Notes under the pieces: generated by a model
Database searches by the model: none
What the model saw: only the letters and a program-made list of their open reading frames with translations
What the model was told of the DNA's origin: nothing
Source of the DNA: Palsa-504 sp963756575
Lineage (GTDB): Bacteria > Actinomycetota > Actinomycetes > Streptosporangiales > Streptosporangiaceae
NCBI GenBank assembly: GCA_963756575.1
Contig: CAVWOM010000016.1
Coordinates: 62,001-126,000 of the forward strand
Direction: 5' to 3'
Length of the DNA stretch: 64,000 bases
Position numbers and translations under genes: made by a program
Part shown: positions 57,863-64,000 of the stretch, piece after piece
Layout of the letters: each line of letters opens with the position of its first letter
How positions within the stretch are numbered: position 1 is the first letter of the stretch

Positions 57863-59402
57863 TCAGGAACCATCGCCCTTGAGCTGGGCCTTGACTTCGG
57901 TCTTGAGGACCTTGCCGACCTTCGAGCGGGGCAGGTCGGGCCAGATCTCGACCTGCTTCGGGGCCTTGACGCTGCCCAGGCGCTCCTTGACGAAGGCCCG
58001 GACCTCCTCTCCGGTCACCGTCTGGCCAGGACGCGGCTGCACGACGGCGGTGACGCGCTCGCCCCATTTCTCGTCGGGCAGCCCGATGACCGCGCAGTCA
58101 CCGATAGCCGGATGGGCCAGCAGTACCTGCTCCACCTCGGCCGAGTAGACGTTGAAGCCGCCGGTGATGATCATGTCCTTGGCCCGGTCGACGATGAAGA
58201 GATAGCCGTCGGAGTCGAGATAGCCGATGTCGCCGGTGTGGTGCCAGCCGTGCTTGGCGGTTTCCGCCGAGGCCTGCGGGTTCTTGTAGTAGCCGGCCAT
58301 GACCAGCGGGCCGCGGATCACGATCTCGCCGCGCTCCCCCGGGGCGAGCCGGTGCCCGTCCTCGTCCATGATCGCGACGATGGTGAGGGGGGTGGGCCGC
58401 CCGGCCGAGGACAGCCGCTCGGTGGCCACCGAGCCGTCTTCGCGGAAGTGCTCGGCCGGGGCCAGGGTGGAGATCATCATCGGGGCCTCGGACTGGCCGA
58501 ACAGCTGGCCCATGACCGGCCCGATCTTGTCCAGGGCCTCTTCCAGCCGGCTGGCCGACATCGGGGCCGCGCCGTACCACAGGCACTGCAGGCGGGTCAG
58601 GTCGGTCCCGGGCAGGCCGGCGTGGTCGAGCAGCATGTAGATCAGCGTGGGCGGCAGGAACGTGTGGGTGATCGCCTTCTTCTCGGCGAGGGCGAGGAAC
58701 TCGGTCAGGTCCGGCTTGCCCATGATGACGATCTCGCCGCCGAGCGTCATGACCGGGAAGCACAGGACGCCGGCCGCGTGGGTGAGCGGGGCCAGGGCCA
58801 GGTAGCGCGGGCGCGGCCGGAACGGGTAGCTCATCAGCGTCAGCGCCGACATCGTCTCCGATGTTGCCGCCGGTGAGCATGACGCCCTTGGGCCGTCCGG
58901 TGGTCCCTCCGGTGCCGACGAGCATGACCATGTCGCCGGCCGGCTCGGCTTGCCAGGGCTCGGCCGGCTCGGGGCCGGTCCACAGGTCGAAGGGGGTCGC
59001 GTCCGGCGGCTCCCCGTCCAGGCAGACGAGCTGCCTGAGCTGGGGCAGGTCGGGCACGATGCGGGCGACCAGGGGCGCGAAGGCGGCCTGGAAGATCAGG
59101 CACCGGCAGTCGAAGAAGTCGAGCAGGTCACGGTTCTCGGCCGCCTCGTTGCGCGGGTTGACCGGGCACCACACCGCGCCCGCCCGGGAGATGCCGAACA
59201 CGCAGCCGAACGCGACCGGGTCGTTCGCCGACAAGATCGCGACCTTGTCGCCGGGGGCGATCCCGGAGCGGTCCAGCGCGCGGGCCACCCGCCAGGACAG
59301 CCGCTGCACGTCGGCGTAGCTGAGCGTGCGCCCGGCCGTGGTCAGGCAAGGGGCCTCCGGCCCGAGAGAGGCACCCTTGTCGAGGTAGTCGGTCAGGCGC
59401 AC
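57863..59402 (-). pseudogene. AMP-binding acyl-CoA ligase, frame broken at 58858
   Basis: Two frames together give a full 512-residue acyl-CoA synthetase/ligase. The N-terminal part (from ATG 59402) has LSYADVQRLSWRVARAL and the P-loop VGTGGTTGRPKGVMLTGGNI. It then runs into GDDVGADADEL, while the other frame continues correctly with MSALTLMSYPFRPRPRYLA. The C-terminal part has WYGAAPMS, GQSEAP, the hinge DRAKDMIITGGFNVYS and the catalytic Lys in SKVGKVLK. Removing one C of the CC at 58858-58859 restores the reading frame. It would make an acyl-CoA from a carboxylic acid with ATP. First gene in the TetR-linked cluster. Confidence 0.85.
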
Positions 59403-59414
59403 GCTCGCCTCCGC

Positions 59415-60540
59415 TTAGTGCTGAACGGTCAGGTTCGGCTCCATGACCAGGCCGAAGCTGCGCATCGCGCCGAGCAGCTCACGGTGGCCGAAGGCCTGGC
59501 AGCCGGACGCGAAGCCGACCCGCAGGGGCGGCTGCTGGAGCAGCGAGTACGCGCCGTACGCCTGCATCAGGCCGGTCTGCTTGTAGTTGGAGTTGCCGTG
59601 GATCACGCAGTGCGCGCGGCCCAGCGGCCCGGACGCGTGCACCGAGTCCAGCGAGGTGTTGATCCTGGTGATCTCGCGCGGCGGCATCTGGTTCATGACG
59701 CCGGCCGCCTGCTCGTTGATCACCCGCAGCTTCTCGCTGTCCGGCAGGCCCTCGATCTGCGCCAGGACGCCCTTGACGATCTGCGGGACGCCGAGCATGA
59801 GCGGGCGGTTGAACACCCCGCCCAGCGCCTTGACGTTGGCCACCCGCGGGTCGTGCTTGAACCACACCGGATGCGACATGCCGCCCCACGGCAGCGCCAG
59901 GCCGATCTCGTGCTGCCCCGGGATCGCCACGTCGTACAGGCCGGCGTCGGCGGGCCATTCGGCGTACTGGTTCTGCTCGAGGTAGTACGCCTTGGACAGG
60001 CACGCGTTGACCAGGATGGTCCGGGTGGAGGCCACCGTCGGCGTGCCCTTCCAGAAGACCAGGATGTCGAGCGTGTCGACACCGGGCTTCTCCAGGCACA
60101 GCTGGGCGGCGATCTCGCTGGTGGTGTACATCTGGGCGATGCCGGGGGCGAGCAGCAGCCCCTGGCCGGCCATCCGCTGGCCGTACTCCTCGTCGCAGGT
60201 GACCAGCCAGTCCTGCTCGCCGGTGGTGTCCAGGTAGTGGCAGCCGGCGGCGATGCAGGCCTCGACGACCTCGCGGCCGTACTGGGCGAACGGGCCGACG
60301 GTGTTGAGGACGACCTTGGCTCCGTCGAGGAGCTCGGTCAGGGGCTCGACGTCGTGCGAGACCTCGACGATGTCGTACTCAACGGTGTTGATGCCGGGGA
60401 CCTTGTCCATGGCCTCTTGCGATCCGCGCCTTGTCGCGGCCGGCGGCGGTGAACGAGATGTTGTACTCGCGCAGGTACTCGCAGATCAGGCGGCCGGTGT
60501 AACCGGACGCGCCGTAGACGACAACGGGCTTGCTAGCCAT
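59415..60540 (-). pseudogene. saccharopine dehydrogenase-like (trans-acting enoyl reductase) protein, frame broken at 60420
   Basis: The main frame (59415-60410) lacks the NAD(P)-binding start. An ATG at 60540 in another frame gives MASKPVVVYGASGYTGRL with the GASGYTG dinucleotide motif, then AAGRDKARI; the main frame goes on QEAMDKVPGINTVEYDI. Removing the base at 60420 joins them into a 374-residue protein. Family: saccharopine-dehydrogenase-like oxidoreductases, close to trans-acting enoyl reductases. Later blocks are PFAQYGREVVEACIAAGCHYLD and TTGEQDWLV. Its substrate may be an acyl-CoA from the neighbour ligase; this is inferred. Confidence 0.8.
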
Positions 60541-60558
60541 GGCTGCTGTTCCTCTCGC

Positions 60559-61362
60559 TCACATGCCCATGCCGCCGTCGACGGGCAGCCCGGCACCGGT
60601 GATGAAGCGGGCCGCGTCGGAGGCCAGGAAGACCACGGCGTCCGCCATGTCCGCGACCTCGCCGAGGCGGCCCTGCGGGGTCAGCCCGACCACGGCGCCG
60701 ATGGCCTCGGGCACGCTCGGGAACAGGCCGAGGGTCACCACGTCCTGCGCCAGCTGGCTGCCCATCTCGGTCGGGACCAGGCCCGGGTAGATGCAGTTGA
60801 CCCGCACGCCGTAGCCGAGCTTGCCGGACTCCATGGCGGCTACCCGGCTCAGCCGGTCGACCGCGGACTTGGTGGCCGAGTAGACGGCGATGCCGGGAAA
60901 CGCGATATTCGCGGCGACCGAGGAGATGTTGATCACGGCACCGCCGCGCCCGGCCGGGCCGCCCGGGCGCATGGCGCGGAAGGCGTGCTTGAGGCCGAGC
61001 GAGGTGCCCAGGATGTTCACCTCGAGCATCTTGGAGACCGCGTCCGGGTCGAGGTCCGCGACCAGCTCGGTGATCTCGACGCCGGCGTTGTTGACCAGGA
61101 TGTCCAGCCCGCCGAGCTCGGCGATCGCACCTTCGACGCATCGTTCCCAGCTGCCGTCATCGGTCACGTCGAGCGGGAGGAACGCGGCGTCGCCGCCGGA
61201 CTTCTTGATCTCGTCGACGGTCGCCTGGCCGAGGTCCTCGCGGATGTCGCCGATCACGACGGCCGCGCCGGCCGCGACCAGCGCCTCGGCCATTCCCGCG
61301 CCGAGGCCCCGCGCCCCGCCGGTGACCAGCGCCTTGCGCCCGGTCAGGTCGTACACGCTCAT
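60559..61362 (-). CDS. short-chain dehydrogenase/reductase
   Basis: A 267-residue intact SDR. The cofactor site TGGARGLGAGMA, NNAGVEI, the catalytic Ser in INISSVAANIAF and YxxxK in YSATKSAV are all present, with the DGGMGM C-terminus typical of classical SDRs. Asp in GDIREDLG suggests NAD(H) preference. ATG at 61362 has GAGGAGG upstream. Divergent from the TetR gene across two palindromic sites; with the CoA ligase and reductase it forms one operon. Confidence 0.9.
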   Translation of the reverse strand: MSVYDLTGRKALVTGGARGLGAGMAEALVAAGAAVVIGDIREDLGQATVDEIKKSGGDAAFLPLDVTDDGSWERCVEGAIAELGGLDILVNNAGVEITELVADLDPDAVSKMLEVNILGTSLGLKHAFRAMRPGGPAGRGGAVINISSVAANIAFPGIAVYSATKSAVDRLSRVAAMESGKLGYGVRVNCIYPGLVPTEMGSQLAQDVVTLGLFPSVPEAIGAVVGLTPQGRLGEVADMADAVVFLASDAARFITGAGLPVDGGMGM

Positions 61363-61453
61363 GGGTATCTCCTCCTCGAGACGACGCCGGCGTGGCGGTC
61401 GCACCGCCGCCCTCCGCGGCGGTGCGACGTAGGTCACATTGCCACGGGCTCTG

Positions 61454-61485
61454 GACAGTCGTCAAGACTTTCTTGGACAGTTGTC
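61454..61485. promoter_or_regulatory. paired operators between the SDR and TetR genes
   Basis: GACAGTCGTC (61454-61463) and GACAGTTGTC (61476-61485) are two copies of a palindromic 10-mer (GACA-N2-TGTC; one mismatch in the first), centres 22 bp apart, two helix turns. On the minus strand TTGACG with an 18-bp spacer and CAATGT forms a possible SDR promoter overlapping the first site. Confidence 0.6.
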
Positions 61486-61579
61486 AAGCACGCTCTGGGC
61501 GGCGGCCGCCGGCCGGGATACAGTTGGTTCCGGGCTCGCAGGGCGCGAGCGGCCGGGAACAGACGGGAAGGTCGCTGTT

Positions 61580-62253
61580 GTGACCGACGTGGCCCAGGTG
61601 GCCAGCGAGGTTGACGTGGGCGATGAGCGCCACGCGACGGAAACGAACCGGGAGCGGGTCTCACGGCGGCAGGTGGACAAGTTCGCCGAGCGTCGCGCTC
61701 AGCTGGCCGACGCCGCGCTGCAGACGCTGGCCGAGCTCGGCTACGCCCGCACCAGCCTGCGCGAGATCGCGCAGAACTCCCCGTTCTCGCATGGCGTGCT
61801 GCACTACTACTTCAGCGACAAACAGGACCTGATCACGCACTGCGTGCGGCAGTACGAGGCCGCCTGCGTGACCCGGTACGACGAGATCGTGGCGGCGGCC
61901 TCGTCGGCGGCCGAGCTCAAGCGCGAGTTCAGCCGGCGATGGCGCAGACGCTGCGGACCGACGCGCCGATGCACCGGCTCTGGTACGACCTGCGGAACCA
62001 GAGCCTGTTCGAGGAGTCGTTCCGCGCCGACGTGCTGGAGATCGACCAGCGCCGCGAGGCGATGATCTGGCGGGTCGTCAGCCGGTACGCCGAGCTGGCC
62101 CGGGTCCCGGTCGCCCTGTCCCCCGCGGCGGCCTACGCGATCCTGGACGGGCTGTTCCAGCAGGCCCTGCTGCACCACCTGGCCGGGGACGAGGGCCCGG
62201 CCGGCGACCTGGCCGCGAACGTGGTGCGGGTGCTCGACACCCTGGACGCCTGA
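61580..62253 (+). pseudogene. TetR/AcrR family regulator, frame broken near 61937
   Basis: The first frame from GTG 61580 gives the helix-turn-helix part: RQVDKFAERRAQLADAALQT, LGYARTSLREIAQNSPFSHGVLHYYFSDKQDL, up to SAAELKREFS. The next frame has MAQTLRTDAPMHRLWYDLRNQSLFEESF to the end at 62253. Adding one base in AGCCGG at 61936-61940 gives a continuous protein of about 224 residues. It is divergent from the SDR-reductase-ligase operon and is its probable repressor. GGAAGG ahead of the GTG. Confidence 0.82.
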
Positions 62254-62287
62254 GCCGGGAGCGGCCGGTTAGGTACCCTGGAGGAGC

Positions 62288-62331
62288 GGCGGCGCAGGCC
62301 TGGCGCCGCGGTCTCGCTCGCAGCGGAGCGA
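62288..62331 (+). terminator. two adjacent hairpins after the TetR gene
   Basis: CGGCGC-AGGCCTG-GCGCCG (62288-62306) and TCGCTC-GCAGCG-GAGCGA (62314-62331) are perfect short inverted repeats, 35-80 bp after the TetR stop. Probable terminator; no T tract. Confidence 0.45.
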
Positions 62332-62495
62332 ACGTGCCAGCATGCCGCTGTCCCCCTTCCCGAGCAAGCCCTGGAGAAAGATGCCCAAGCGGGTTCGTCC
62401 CTACGGTTCGGCTGAGGACGCCGAGGTCGCCGGGCTCGGCAGCCGGCGCACGCGCCGGAGGTGAGGACGCGGGCGAGCCGGGCGCCGCGATAGCG

Positions 62496-62825
62496 ATGCG
62501 GGACATCGCCGGCCAGGCCGCCCAGGCGGTCCGCGCGCTGCGTGACCTGAGCGGGGGCGGCGCCGGCCTCGACGACGCGCGCGAGGTGATCGCGAGCCTC
62601 GAGCGGATGGGCCAGGACCTGCCGCAGCTGTGCGAGGGGCTCGCCCGGATCCTGGTCGTGCAGCGGGAGGACGGGCAGCTCGCGGCGGCCGCCGGGCAGG
62701 ACCTGGACTTCTGGGTCGTGGAAGCGGTCGAGGCCCTGGCGGCGGCGGGCCAGGCGGCGGACATGATGACCGCCGCGCTGGCCCAGGCGGCCAAGACGGC
62801 CGGGGAGCTCAAGCCGTCCCGCTGA
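62496..62825 (+). CDS. small helical protein, unknown function
   Basis: About 109 residues from ATG 62496 (MRDIAGQAAQAVRALRDLSG), helical and Ala-rich with an acidic middle (LERMGQDLPQLCEGLARIL) and a second helix pair (LDFWVVEAVEALAAAGQAADMM). Small proteins of this kind are common in actinobacteria, but no family is recognised. Upstream, ATG 62381 opens an unrelated 27-codon frame, so a longer, frame-shifted N-terminus cannot be excluded. Its last 17 bases overlap the convergent aminotransferase end. Confidence 0.5.
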   Translation: MRDIAGQAAQAVRALRDLSGGGAGLDDAREVIASLERMGQDLPQLCEGLARILVVQREDGQLAAAAGQDLDFWVVEAVEALAAAGQAADMMTAALAQAAKTAGELKPSR

Positions 62826-64000
62826 GCCGTCCGTCCGGGTGCAGGGCGGCGGCCATGCGCTCGACCATCTCGGCCAGGACGGGCTGCGGCGTGGCGAAGT
62901 TGAAGCGGAACGAGCCGGCGCCGCCCGCGCCGAACGCGGGCCCGTCCACCACCGTGAGCCGCGCGCGGCTCGTGACGAGCTCGCCGGGTGAGCCCGGCAG
63001 GTCCATCGCGGTGCAGTCGAGCCAGGCCAGGTAGGTGCCCTCGGGCGGCCGGTAGCGAACCGCGGGCAGGTGACGGGCGAGCAGCCCGGCCAGGAGGCGG
63101 CGGCTCTCGTCGAGGTAGCCGACGACCTCGTCCAGCCACGCCTCGCCGTGCCGGTAGGCGGCGATGTTGGCGACCACGCCGGGATTGCTCGCCCCGTGCG
63201 CGGCGAACGGCGCCCATCTCCTCCCAGCGCTGCCGGTCGGGCTCGTTGCTGAGGATCACCTGGGCGCACTTGAGCCCGGGCAGGTTCCATCCCTTCGACG
63301 CGGAGGTGGCGGTGAGGGTGTGCGACGCGGCGGCCTCCGAGGTCGACGCGTACGGGATATGACGTGCCCCCGGGTAGACCAGCGGGCCGTGGATCTCGTC
63401 GGCGAGGACACGCCCGCCGTGCCGCTCCACCACCTCGCTCAGCTCCGTCATCTCCGCCGCGGTGAAGACCCGGCCCAGCGGGTTGTACGGGTTGCAGAAG
63501 ACGAGCAGGTGGCCGCCCTTGGCGAACGCGTCGGAGATGCCGTCCAGGTCCAGCGTGGACCGGCCTCGTTCGGTCACGCATCTTGACCCCGATGATCTCG
63601 CGGCCGAGGACGCCGGGTACGGACAGGAAGGGCATGTAGGCGGGCGTGGGCACGATGACCGGTGACCCGGGACGGGAGAACCGGATGATGGCGAGTTCCA
63701 GCGCCTTGATCACGTCGGGAACGTGGTGGATCAGCGCGGGATCGACCTCCCAGCCGTAGCGGCGCCGGGCGAATTCCGCGCACGCCGCGCTCAGCTCCCC
63801 GGCCAGGAACGGGGGCAGGTAGCCGAAGTTCGCGTCGGCGGACAGCCCGGCGAGCGCGTCCAGGATGGCAGGCGCCGCGCCGAAGTCCATCTCCGCCACG
63901 CCCGCGCCGAGGCCGCCGGGGCCCGGGGCGGCCCACTTGACGCTGCCGCGCGCGCGGAGCATCGCCGGGGTCGTGCGGTCGATCGCCTGCCTGAGCGGGC
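62809..64000 (-). pseudogene. PatB/MalY-type PLP-dependent aminotransferase, two frame breaks, cut by window edge
   Basis: Three frames together give one PatB/MalY-type class I/II aminotransferase (cystathionine beta-lyase-like). The start lies beyond the right edge: the frame is open to 64000 and reads PLRQAIDRTTPAMLRARGS. Blocks: GVAEMDFGAAPAIL, IVPTPAYMPFLSVP | TERGRSTLDLDGISDAF, LVFCNPYNPLGRVF, VLADEIHGPLVYP, the PLP Lys in TATSASKGWNLPGLK | APFAAHGASNPGVVANIAAYR, EGTYLAWLDC. Bars mark the breaks: an extra base at about 63578-63580 and an extra C in CCC at 63213-63215. Confidence 0.8.

Noticed and set aside
1..64000. CRISPR array, insertion sequence, prophage or integron
   Set aside because: No spaced direct repeats of the right length, no transposase or integrase, no phage structural genes were seen.
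1..64000. tRNA or rRNA genes
   Set aside because: No cloverleaf with a GTTCGA-type T arm plus CCA-proximal stem, nor any rRNA block, was recognised by eye; a covariance-model scan would be decisive.

Overview
This window is about 64 kb of very GC-rich (roughly 70% or more) actinobacterial chromosome. GTG and TTG starts, leaderless genes and 1-8 bp stop/start overlaps are common. Several genes are typical of actinomycetes: PimA, a PatA-like acyltransferase and PI-phosphate synthase (phosphatidylinositol mannosides), an Eis-like acetyltransferase, an EF-G-like GTPase, a mycosin-like protease and a CGNR regulator. The order of the core genes matches the conserved Streptomyces/Mycobacterium neighbourhood, so this is probably a Streptosporangiales-type actinomycete. 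That placement is an inference; no rRNA or tRNA gene was recognised.

Region by region. 0-2.5 kb: edge of an MFS transporter, an MmcQ/YjbR protein, a Nudix hydrolase and convergent aroE. 2.5-10.1 kb (minus): rarA, DUF948, DUF6167, alaS, ruvX, mltG and aroE. 10.1-19 kb: two DnaA-box-like sites, an AbiEi/DUF559-type protein, aspS, an MBL hydrolase, a membrane cyclophilin, a DUF349 coiled-coil protein and relA. 19-33 kb (minus): apt, secF, secD, yajC; then ruvB, ruvA, ruvC, an Eis-like gene, yebC, pdxT; then pdxS; then a LemA-like protein, pimA, a PatA-like gene and pgsA. 33-41 kb: EF-G-like GTPase, HIT hydrolase, thrS, Tex-like RNA-binding protein, CGNR regulator. 41-64 kb is accessory: a broken TPR gene, a PPOX protein, a serpin, an ankyrin protein, a B3/B4-domain protein, a GntR-controlled aromatic meta-cleavage operon, dtd, asparaginase II, a TetR/membrane-protein pair, a DUF1841-like protein, an alpha/beta hydrolase, a mycosin-like protease, and a TetR-linked CoA-ligase/reductase/SDR cluster ending in a PatB-type aminotransferase cut by the window edge.

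How the genes work together. The left two thirds are housekeeping: translation (alaS, aspS, thrS, dtd), Holliday-junction processing (ruvABC, ruvX, rarA), export (secDF-yajC), stringent response (relA with apt), PLP synthesis (pdxST), cell wall (mltG) and PIM lipids. The right third carries small self-regulated catabolic or defence-like units. Several have a recognisable operator next to the regulator, in two cases on an apparently leaderless promoter.

Most notable observations: (1) five single-base frame disruptions in four genes between 58.8 and 63.6 kb, with two more in mltG and the TPR gene; (2) a family of long imperfect palindromes with CATGAAACC ends, placed at gene 3' ends; (3) two 12-bp direct repeats containing a perfect DnaA box upstream of rarA; (4) a serpin with an inhibitory hinge and Arg at the predicted P1; (5) a mycosin-like protease whose catalytic Asp is Glu; (6) tandem microduplications that copy the stop codon of the adjacent gene. 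No clearly new multi-gene system was identified.
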